Shown: positions 57,599 through 64,000 of the stretch, piece by piece
How the letters are laid out: the number at the start of each line of letters is the position of its first letter
Numbering within the stretch: the stretch's first letter is position 1
Source of the DNA: SLRI01 sp964393275
GTDB taxonomy: Bacteria > Pseudomonadota > Alphaproteobacteria > Geminicoccales > Geminicoccaceae
Assembly: GCA_964393275.1 (NCBI GenBank)
Contig: CAYMTA010000007.1
Span: 55,948-119,947, forward strand
Length of the DNA: 64,000 nt
Direction: 5' to 3'
Made by a program: the position numbers and the translations under genes
Notes under the pieces: generated by a model
Database searches by the model: none
Told to the model about the DNA's origin: nothing
Seen by the model: the letters and a program-made list of their open reading frames with translations, nothing else

Positions 57599-59056
57599 CT
57601 AGAAGCTGCCGAAGAGCGTGCCCATGGCGATGAGGGCCGCCAGGGCCAGGAGCGGCACGATCATGCCGGCCACGGCGATATCCAGATAGGCCTGGCCGTG
57701 GGTCTGGCGGCAGATGGCGAGGAGCGTGATGACCGCGCCATTGTGCGGCAGGGTGTCGAGGCCGCCCGTCGCGACCGCGGTGACGCGGTGCAGGAGCTCG
57801 GGCGAGATGCCGGCGGCCTCGGCCATGGCGAGGTAGGTGTGGCCCAGCGTCTGCAGGGCGATGCTCATGCCGCCCGAGGCCGAGCCGGTCATGCCGGCGA
57901 GCAGGTTGACGCCGATGGCGAGCGAGATCAGCGGGTTGTCGCCGCCGATGTCGACCACGTTGTCGCGGATCAGGGCGAAGGCGGAGAGCGAGGCGATGAC
58001 CGCGCCGAAGCCGACGAGGCTGGCGGTGTTGAAGATCGGCAGAAGGGACGCGTTGGCGCCGCTGTCGACCGAGCCCGTGATCTTGGGCAGGCGCCGCCAG
58101 TGCAGGGCGATCAGGACCAGCGTCGAGATGACCAGGGCCGCGGTCACCGACCAGATGCCGCGCACCTGGCTGACGTCGGTCGAGCCGAACTCCGGCAAAG
58201 CGAGGTACGACGTGTCCATGGCCGGGATGATCACCCCGGTGAAGACGAAGTTGAGCAGGATGACGAGGACCAGCGGCAGGGCGGCCAGCGCCGGCGACGG
58301 CAGGCTGCGGGGCGGGTCCAGGACCGGCAGCTCCATGAGGTCGAAGCCCTCGCCCGAGCTCCGCTCGCGCAGCTCGCGATCGGGCGTGAAGGCGGCGGGC
58401 GTGGCGGCCGCGTCCGCGGTCTCGCCGTAGCCCTCGCCGAGGCTCCGCGCCCGGTATTGCAGCCAGGCGAGCCCGCCGCCCAGCATGATCAGGGCGGTGA
58501 GGATGCCGAGGCCGGGGGCGGCGAAGGGGGTGGTGCCGAAGAACGGCATGGGGATGGCGTTCTGGATCGCCGGGGTGCCGGGCAGCGCCGTCATGGTGAA
58601 GGTGAAGGCGCCGAGGGCGATGGTCGCCGGCAGCAGGCGGCGCGGCAGGTCGGCCCGGCGGAAGAGGGCGTCGGCGATCGGGTAGGTGGCGAAGGCGACG
58701 ACGAAGAGCGAGACGCCGCCATAGGTCATGACGGCGCAGGCGAGCACCACGGCGAGGATCGCCCGCCCCTGGCCGAGCCGGGCGATGATCGTGTTGGCCA
58801 GCACCTCGGCGCTGCCCGAGTCCTCGATCAGCTTGCCGAAGACGGCGCCCAGGAGGAAGAGCGGGAAGAAGCTGGTGATGAAGCCGCCGGTCGCGGTCAT
58901 GAAGATCTGGGTGTAGGCGCCGAGAATCGGCAGCTCGCCCGTGGCGACGACGGCGAGTATGGCCAGCGCCGGGGCGAGGATGAGCAGGCTGAGGCCCCGA
59001 TAGGCCAGGTACATGAGCAGCGCCAGGGCCGCCACGACGACGAGGATTCCGTACAT
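57599..59056 (-). CDS. GntP/CitM-type permease
   Basis: Polytopic transporter of 485 residues with about twelve segments. It has FFPLFLLGAVFGKLIEDSGS followed by AEVLANTIIARLGQGRAI, then TALPGTPAIQNAIPMPFFGT in the first half and NLLAGMTGSASGGMSIALQT in the second. These are features of the GntP and ion-transporter superfamilies that import gluconate, 3-hydroxybutyrate or other hydroxy acids with protons. It is not part of a binding-protein system. Its start lies seven bases from the patatin stop on the same strand, so the two may be co-transcribed. Substrate unknown. Confidence 0.85.
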   Translation of the reverse strand: MYGILVVVAALALLMYLAYRGLSLLILAPALAILAVVATGELPILGAYTQIFMTATGGFITSFFPLFLLGAVFGKLIEDSGSAEVLANTIIARLGQGRAILAVVLACAVMTYGGVSLFVVAFATYPIADALFRRADLPRRLLPATIALGAFTFTMTALPGTPAIQNAIPMPFFGTTPFAAPGLGILTALIMLGGGLAWLQYRARSLGEGYGETADAAATPAAFTPDRELRERSSGEGFDLMELPVLDPPRSLPSPALAALPLVLVILLNFVFTGVIIPAMDTSYLALPEFGSTDVSQVRGIWSVTAALVISTLVLIALHWRRLPKITGSVDSGANASLLPIFNTASLVGFGAVIASLSAFALIRDNVVDIGGDNPLISLAIGVNLLAGMTGSASGGMSIALQTLGHTYLAMAEAAGISPELLHRVTAVATGGLDTLPHNGAVITLLAICRQTHGQAYLDIAVAGMIVPLLALAALIAMGTLFGSF

Positions 59057-59063
59057 GGCGGGT

Positions 59064-60158
59064 CTACTCCGAGCGCTCAGGGCGGGTGCGGGCGCGCTTC
59101 GGCTCGACGATCACGTCCTCCGGCAGGTCGACCGGCTTGAAGGTGTCGGCGAAGAGATCGTCGAGGTCGATGGTGGAGCGGACCTCCAGGTCGTCGAAAT
59201 GGTCGGCGAGCCAGCTCTCGGCCCAGCCGCTGCCCTTGTCGAAGAGATAGGTCAGGTAGTCCCACTCTGCGTTGAGCTTGCTCGACGCCTCGAGATGCTG
59301 GACCTCCTCGGCGGCGTGGATGATGTGCACGAAGACGTCGCGGTAGCGCTCGCTCTCCAGCCCTTCCGCCGCGATCAGCTGATGGAGGAGGTGGATGGAG
59401 CGCAGCTCCTTGAGCAGCGCCGCGTTGAAGGTCAGCTCGTTGACCCGGTTCAGGATGTCGCGCGCCGTCTCCGGCAGCTCGTCGCGACGCATCGGGTTGA
59501 TCTTGACGATGACGATGTCCCGGCAGACCGGATCGTCGACCAGGGGGTAGAGCGCCGGGTTGCCGATATAGCCGCCGTCCCAGTAGGCCTCGCCCTCGAT
59601 CTCCACCGGGCAGAACATGAAGGGCAGGCAGGCCGAGGCCATCACCGCGTCGACCGAGAGCTCGCCCGTGCGGAAAATCCGCCCGCGCCCGGTGCGCACA
59701 TTGGTGGCGGTGACGAAGACCTCGACCTCGCGGCAGGCATTGACGCGGTCGAAGTCGATCGTGGCAGCCAGCAGGTCGCGCAACGGATTGAGGCCGAAGG
59801 GGTTGAGCTGGCGGGGTGGTATGACGCGCGTCATCTGGTCGAACAGATGATACCAGGGTGAACCTTCGAGGCTGAAATTGCCGGAGAGCCGGTCCCAGAG
59901 GCCGCGCTGGATGGGCGAGAACCGGGCGGCATCGCTGACCGCCTTCCAGAAATCGCGGAGCGCCTGCCTCGAGCCTTCGCGGCCGGCCTTCTGATGGCCG
60001 TCGGCGAGGACCACCGCGTTCATGGCCCCGGCACTGGTGCCGCTCAGCGCGTTGATCCTGATCCGGTCGTCGGCGAGGAGGCGGTCGAGCACGCCCCAGG
60101 TCAGGGCACCGTGCGAGCCACCGCCCTGCAGCGCCAGATCGATCGTCTTGACGGCCAT
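59064..60158 (-). CDS. Patatin-like phospholipase
   Basis: Acyl hydrolase with a Ser-Asp dyad, 364 residues. ATG 60158 is preferred because GGGGA stands six bases upstream. The oxyanion loop is LQGGGSHGALTWG (residues 10-22), the nucleophile is Ser42 in SGTSAG, and Asp194 is in YWDGGYIGNP. No signal peptide is visible, so it is cytoplasmic or injected. The C-terminal 120 residues (from about 245) lie beyond the patatin domain and are acidic and helical. Typical activity is phospholipase A or lipid-ester hydrolysis; some members handle polyhydroxyalkanoate or act as effectors. It lies upstream of the GntP-type gene and is divergent from a WecG/TagA gene. Confidence 0.88.
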   Translation of the reverse strand: MAVKTIDLALQGGGSHGALTWGVLDRLLADDRIRINALSGTSAGAMNAVVLADGHQKAGREGSRQALRDFWKAVSDAARFSPIQRGLWDRLSGNFSLEGSPWYHLFDQMTRVIPPRQLNPFGLNPLRDLLAATIDFDRVNACREVEVFVTATNVRTGRGRIFRTGELSVDAVMASACLPFMFCPVEIEGEAYWDGGYIGNPALYPLVDDPVCRDIVIVKINPMRRDELPETARDILNRVNELTFNAALLKELRSIHLLHQLIAAEGLESERYRDVFVHIIHAAEEVQHLEASSKLNAEWDYLTYLFDKGSGWAESWLADHFDDLEVRSTIDLDDLFADTFKPVDLPEDVIVEPKRARTRPERSE

Positions 60159-60427
60159 CGCCATTCCCCGGCTGCGCCGCCGCGAGCCGGCCGGCGCGGC
60201 GATTGTTGTGCCTTGCAGCATGAATGGCAACGGCGTCGGGCTGCGACACCACGGCGCGCCAGGTTTGCCGTACGGGGCGGTCGGCCAGGTCGTCGTCGCC
60301 CTTCATTCGGGCGGCATCAGTAATCCCGTGCGCCTGTTAACCATGCCCCTTAACATCTGCTTGCGGCGGCATGTGCATAGTCGGTTGCGGGCAGTCAAGC
60401 GCTCGCTTTCTGCCCGGGCTTTCACCA

Positions 60428-61234
60428 ATGCCACGGGTCGCCATGCAGCAGGTACAGTTGAACGGTCTTCCGGTGACGACCGTTGCCGGGAACGATCCGA
60501 TCCTCGCCACCCTGAAACGAAGCCTCGAGGAGCGGACATCGCTGCTCGTGACCTTCGTCAACCCGCATGCCTGGCGGATCGACGAGGAGACCGGCGAGCA
60601 TGCGCGGCTGCTGCGCCAGTTCGACCTCGTGCTGCCGGACGGGATCGGCGTCGTGCATGTGCTGCGGCAGCTTCACGACCCGAGCGCCGGCCGATTCAGC
60701 TTCGATGCCACGTCGCTCTATCCGCCGATCCTCGCCGTCCTCGCGGAGAGCGGCGGCTCGCTGCTCGTCGTCGGCGGAAAGCCGGGCGTCGCCGAGCGAG
60801 CCGTGGCGCGGATGCGCGTGGCGTTCCCGAGCGTGCGCTATCTGGCCTGCCACGACGGCTACCGCGACTGGACCCTGCTGGAGCGGGACATCCTCGACCG
60901 CCAGCCGGATGTGGTGCTCTGCGGCATGGGAGCACCGCACCAGGAGCGGTTCATGCTCCGGCTGAAGGCCGCGGGATATGCCGGCGTGCTGATCAGCTGC
61001 GGCGGCTTTCTCGACCAGCTCGCCCTGGCGGAACGCTACTATCCGGCCTGGATCGACCGGCTCGACCTGCGCTGGCTCTACCGCCTCTACAAGGAGCCGC
61101 GGCGGCTCTGGCGGCGCTACACCGTCGACTACCTGCCGTTCCTGCGCTTCGCCTTTGCTGCCCTCGCCCGCCAGCGCCTGCTCGGCAGCCCGGGTCTGCC
61201 CCTGCCGATCGAGCCCTCCGACCAGCGCAATTGA
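60428..61234 (+). CDS. WecG/TagA/CpsF family glycosyltransferase, second copy
   Basis: GT26 family enzyme of about 268 residues. ATG 60428 or ATG 60443 is the start; neither has a strong ribosome site. Family blocks are TFVNPHAWRIDEETGEHARL, FDLVLPDGIGVVHVLRQL (canonical DLVLPDGIGVV), VVLCGMGAPHQERFML and WLYRLYKEPRRLWRRYTVDY. It is closer to the canonical family pattern than the copy at 16153-16935. It stands apart from other polysaccharide genes, 41 kb from the locus, as a single gene followed by a hairpin. It may serve the same polymer or another surface glycan. Confidence 0.87.
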   Translation: MPRVAMQQVQLNGLPVTTVAGNDPILATLKRSLEERTSLLVTFVNPHAWRIDEETGEHARLLRQFDLVLPDGIGVVHVLRQLHDPSAGRFSFDATSLYPPILAVLAESGGSLLVVGGKPGVAERAVARMRVAFPSVRYLACHDGYRDWTLLERDILDRQPDVVLCGMGAPHQERFMLRLKAAGYAGVLISCGGFLDQLALAERYYPAWIDRLDLRWLYRLYKEPRRLWRRYTVDYLPFLRFAFAALARQRLLGSPGLPLPIEPSDQRN

Positions 61235-61607
61235 GCGGCGGACGAAAGCGCCAGGAAAGAAGCGGAAGGGGAGGATGATCCTCCCCTTGCCCCACCGGAC
61301 CCGCGGGGTTCCGGCGCAATCGCGCTGTCGTGGCCACGCTCCATCGTCGCGAGAGGCGGCATGTCTCGAGCTTCAATCGACGCGATCAGCGCGTGAACCA
61401 TGTGATCGGATACGCTGCGAGCGGCGAACCGCTGACCCTTCTTAATTGGCGCTTGCTTCCGAAAGAGCGTTTCGACATGTCCTTCATGGGTGCTGTCGCT
61501 CGGGACTTGGGCGCCGCGGCGGGAGCAGGCGTGGATGTGGCCCGGCTCGGGCCGGTCGCCCGGCGGCCGGGCGCAGGCACGGCGCCGGTTCTCTCGTGCT
61601 TGCGGGG
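61235..61607. other. Intergenic region with terminator and no convincing gene
   Basis: About 370 bases between the WecG/TagA gene and the phosphorylase-family gene. It contains the hairpin 61266-61288 and presumably a promoter for the next gene. Open frames here lack ribosome sites and recognisable protein features. Confidence 0.5.
61266..61288 (+). terminator. Hairpin after the second WecG/TagA gene
   Basis: AAGGGGAGG (61266-61274) pairs perfectly with CCTCCCCTT (61280-61288) around ATGAT, 31 bases after the stop codon. Only two T residues end the stem, so termination may be partial. Confidence 0.6.
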
Positions 61608-62423
61608 ATGGGGTTGAGATTGCAAGGTTCTGACGATGAGGTGCCACCGATCCTGGCGCACAAGCACCACGCCTCGCCCTCGGCGTTCACGCCGGAGAGC
61701 CTGCTGCGCGAGGCGCGCCGGCAGAAGAATGCGGCCGTCGCCAACATACCCGAGGTGTGCCTGCTCGACCCGGACGGAGACATCGTTCGCCAGGTGAAGG
61801 CGGCGGGGCGGGCACGGCGGCACGACGGCTGGGTCTGCTATCACACCGAGCTTTTCGTCTTCGAGGAGAGTGGCCTGACCCTCGGGGTGGTCGGTTGCGC
61901 GGTCGGCGCCTCGTTCGCGGTGCTGGTGGCGGAGGAGCTCTTTGCGTCCGGCTGCGAGCTCCTGCTCAGCGTCACCTCATCCGGGCAGATCGACCCTGCC
62001 CTGTCGCCACCCTGCTTCATCCTGATCGACCGAGCACTCCGGGACGAGGGGACGAGCTACCATTACCTGCCGCCAGCGGCCTGGAGCGATGCGCCGCGCG
62101 ACCTCGTCGCCCGCCTGGGCGGGGCCTTCGACGATGGCGGCGTTCCTGTGCTCCAGGGCCCGACCTGGACGACGGACGCGCCCTTCAGGGAGACCGAGCA
62201 GGCGATCGCCGCCATGCGAGAGCGCGGCATCCTCGCGGTCGAGATGGAGGCGGCTGCCCTCTATGCCTTCGCGCAGGCCCGCCGGCGCCCCGTCGTCTGC
62301 TTCGCCCATGTGACGAACCAGATGGGCCGGATCGAGGGCGATTTCGAGAAGGGCGAGGCGGACGGAACGGCCGACGCCCTGCGCATCGTCCGCCGGGCAG
62401 CCGAGCGGCTGACGGGCGTCTAG
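61608..62423 (+). CDS. Nucleoside phosphorylase family protein
   Basis: PNP/UDP-family protein of about 271 residues. I place the start at ATG 61608 because homology begins with VPPILAHKHHASPSAFTPES soon after; an upstream extension to 61446 is arginine-rich and shadow-like. Family blocks are GVVGCAVGASFAVLVAEELF, LLLSVTSSGQI and the substrate-binding VEMEAAALYAFA, where Met-Glu contacts the ribose. It probably splits a nucleoside or related glycoside by phosphorolysis. The N-terminal part is longer than in minimal phosphorylases, so a special substrate is possible. It ends at a hairpin shared with pepN. Confidence 0.82.
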   Translation: MGLRLQGSDDEVPPILAHKHHASPSAFTPESLLREARRQKNAAVANIPEVCLLDPDGDIVRQVKAAGRARRHDGWVCYHTELFVFEESGLTLGVVGCAVGASFAVLVAEELFASGCELLLSVTSSGQIDPALSPPCFILIDRALRDEGTSYHYLPPAAWSDAPRDLVARLGGAFDDGGVPVLQGPTWTTDAPFRETEQAIAAMRERGILAVEMEAAALYAFAQARRRPVVCFAHVTNQMGRIEGDFEKGEADGTADALRIVRRAAERLTGV

Positions 62424-62448
62424 GCTCGCCACAAGCTGACGATGGGGC

Positions 62449-62471
62449 CCGGGGAAGATCATCTTCCCCGG
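62449..62471. terminator. Bidirectional hairpin between converging genes
   Basis: CCGGGGAAGAT (62449-62459) and its exact complement (62461-62471) form a stem of at least nine pairs around ATCAT. It lies between the stops of the phosphorylase-family gene (62423) and pepN (62492), so it can serve both. Confidence 0.7.
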
Positions 62472-62491
62472 ATCTTCTTCCCTTCCCCCGC

Positions 62492-64000
62492 CTACCCCAG
62501 GCTCTTCGTCACCACCTCGTAGCTGTCCTTGCTTAGGCCCTTCGTTCCGGCGATGCGCTCGAGCTCGGCGCGCATCAGGGCCTGGCGGGCGGGGTCGTAG
62601 CGGCGCCAGCGGCCGAGGGTGAGGAGGAGGCGGCTGGCGGTTTGCGGGTTCCTCCGGTCGAGCTCGAGGGCGGTCTCGGTGAGCAGGCGGTAGCCGGCGC
62701 CGTCCTTGCGGTGGAAGCCGGTGAGGTTGCCCGTGGCGAACATGCCGACGAGGGAGCGCACGCGGTTGGGGTTGGCCAGGGTGAAGGCCGGGTGGCGCAG
62801 CAGGCGGCGGACCCGCTCGACGCTCTGGGAGTCCTCGATCGTCGCCTGGAGCGCGAACCATTTGTTGACGGCGAGCGGTGCCCGCTCGAAGCGGGCGTGG
62901 AAGTCGGTGAGCAGCGCCTCGTAGGGCTCGGCCTGGACGTCGCAGAGGGCCTTGAGCGCCGCCAGGCGGTCGGTCATGTTGCGCGCCTCGTGGTACTGGG
63001 CGGCGGCGAGCGCGGGAGCGCTGTCGAGGCCGGACCAGACGAGATAGGCGAGCGCCGTGTTCTTCAGGGCACGCCTGCCCATGGCGCCGGTGGTGGGCGC
63101 ACCTTCGGCCGGCGATTCGCGGTGGCTCTCGCCGGCCGCCTCGAGCACGCGCACCCAGGCCGGGGCGAGCCCCTGGCCGAGCGCCCGGCGCAGGAAGGTG
63201 GCGACCGCGTCGACGCCCTCGATGTCGATCACCGGCAGCGACTGGGCCAGGACGTTGCGGCTCGGCAGCGCCAGGGCGCGGGCGGCGAAGGCGGGATCGG
63301 TCACGGAGCCGTCGAGCACCGCCTGCAGCGCCGGCAGGACAACCGGGTCGAGCTCGAAGGCCCGGCCGGCGCCATGGTCGGCCAGCAGGCCGCGCATCAG
63401 GTCGAGCAGCAGCCGCTGGCCGGCCTCCCAGCGATTGAAGGTGTCGGTGTCCTGGGCGAGGAGGGTGGCGAGCTCGGCGCGGCTGAGCTCGAGCTCGAGC
63501 TCGACCGGCGCGGAGAAGCCGCGGAGCAGCGACGGCAGGGGCCAACCCGGCACGTTCTCGAAGGTGAAGGTCTCCTTCGCCTCGCGCAATTCGAGGACGC
63601 GCTCGTCGCCGACCGGCTGGTTCTCGCCGCTGAGCCGCAGCGGCAGGGGCCGGCCCGTCCGCCGGTCGATCAGGCCCATGCGGATCGGGATCTCGAGCGG
63701 CAGCTTCCTGGGCTGGCCCGGGGTCGGCGGCGTCGACTGGGCGAGGGTGAGGCTGTAGCGGCCGGTCGCCGCGTCGTAAGCCTCGCTGGCGACCACCTTG
63801 GGCGTGCCGGCCTGGTCGTACCAGCGCATGAAGCGGGCGAAGTCGCGGCCGGAAGCGTCGGCCATGCAGGCGACGAAGTCCTCGCAGGTGACCGCCTCCC
63901 CGTCATGCCGCTCGAAATACAGATCCATGCCCCGGCGGAAGGCCGCCTCGCCGATCAGGGTGTGGATCATGCGGATGACCTCGGCCCCCTTCTCGTAGAC
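62492..64000 (-). CDS. pepN: Aminopeptidase N, C-terminal part; 5' end outside the window
   Basis: M1 zinc metallopeptidase that removes N-terminal residues from peptides in the cytoplasm. The frame is open to base 64000, reading VYEKGAEVIRMIHTL there, the segment with the catalytic Tyr that follows the HEXXH zinc site. The zinc site itself lies outside the window. RHDGEAVTCEDFVACMADAS follows, typical of the bacterial PepN branch, then the beta domain (TLAQSTPPTPGQPRKLPLEI) and the long helical C-terminal superhelix. About 503 residues are present out of roughly 880 expected. It ends KGLSKDSYEVVTKSLG, a usual PepN C-terminus. Confidence 0.95.
   Translation of the reverse strand, partial: VYEKGAEVIRMIHTLIGEAAFRRGMDLYFERHDGEAVTCEDFVACMADASGRDFARFMRWYDQAGTPKVVASEAYDAATGRYSLTLAQSTPPTPGQPRKLPLEIPIRMGLIDRRTGRPLPLRLSGENQPVGDERVLELREAKETFTFENVPGWPLPSLLRGFSAPVELELELSRAELATLLAQDTDTFNRWEAGQRLLLDLMRGLLADHGAGRAFELDPVVLPALQAVLDGSVTDPAFAARALALPSRNVLAQSLPVIDIEGVDAVATFLRRALGQGLAPAWVRVLEAAGESHRESPAEGAPTTGAMGRRALKNTALAYLVWSGLDSAPALAAAQYHEARNMTDRLAALKALCDVQAEPYEALLTDFHARFERAPLAVNKWFALQATIEDSQSVERVRRLLRHPAFTLANPNRVRSLVGMFATGNLTGFHRKDGAGYRLLTETALELDRRNPQTASRLLLTLGRWRRYDPARQALMRAELERIAGTKGLSKDSYEVVTKSLG

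Noticed and set aside
61330..61617. A 95-codon frame before the nucleoside phosphorylase gene
   Set aside because: No family resemblance or ribosome site; it overlaps the probable promoter and the start of the supported gene.

Overview
The window is about 64 kb of chromosome-type DNA, high in GC except for one patch. Codon choice, ATGA-type operon overlaps, many TRAP and tripartite tricarboxylate (TTT) uptake systems, CaiB/MaoC/SDR catabolic genes and a soeABC-like operon point to a metabolically versatile free-living alphaproteobacterium, perhaps Rhodospirillales or a relative. That placement is inference from gene content. I saw no rRNA, tRNA, CRISPR array or intact insertion sequence.

Layout. 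Position 1-1305 is the 3' part of an amidase. Positions 1607-18914 form an exopolysaccharide/capsule locus: a Wzz/tyrosine-kinase co-polymerase, two sulfotransferases, an O-antigen-ligase/Wzy-like membrane protein, a Wzx-like flippase, three glycosyltransferases, an FkbM methyltransferase, a WecG/TagA transferase and a WcaJ-like initiating phosphotransferase. A secreted protein of unknown function with two tandem C-terminal modules sits inside it. The product is predicted to be a sulfated polysaccharide. The second sulfotransferase is AT-rich in its 5' two thirds and looks imported. Positions 18915-20168 hold no gene, but contain two arrays of phased repeats (19661-19846 and 19879-19967).

Positions 20169-39345 are a catabolic region: a TRAP transporter with two tandem binding proteins, two CaiB CoA-transferases, two paralogous MaoC hydratases, five SDR genes (one frameshifted, one lacking the catalytic Tyr/Lys), two alpha/beta hydrolases, a DHDPS-family aldolase/lyase, an AroQ-like enzyme, an enoyl-CoA hydratase, a YdiF-type CoA-transferase, a cupin and a proline-racemase-family enzyme. 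A TetR regulator lies in the middle. A shared 12-bp element, CTTACWWRTCAG, occurs in its divergent promoter region and twice in the one at 37526-37764, which suggests a local regulon. A hicBA toxin-antitoxin pair is inserted next to the frameshifted SDR. The substrate is not evident.

Positions 39349-48475 carry a nitronate-monooxygenase-like gene, a first TTT system, a sugar-lactonase/oxidoreductase/GntR unit with a perfect 16-bp palindrome in the divergent promoter, a small secreted calcium-loop protein and a beta-decarboxylating dehydrogenase. Positions 48666-53183 encode a probable cytoplasmic sulfite dehydrogenase, SoeABC. Positions 53191-60158 carry a small membrane protein, an SDR, a second TTT system, a GntP-type permease and a patatin. 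The window ends with a second WecG/TagA gene, a nucleoside-phosphorylase-family gene and the 3' part of pepN, separated by strong hairpins.
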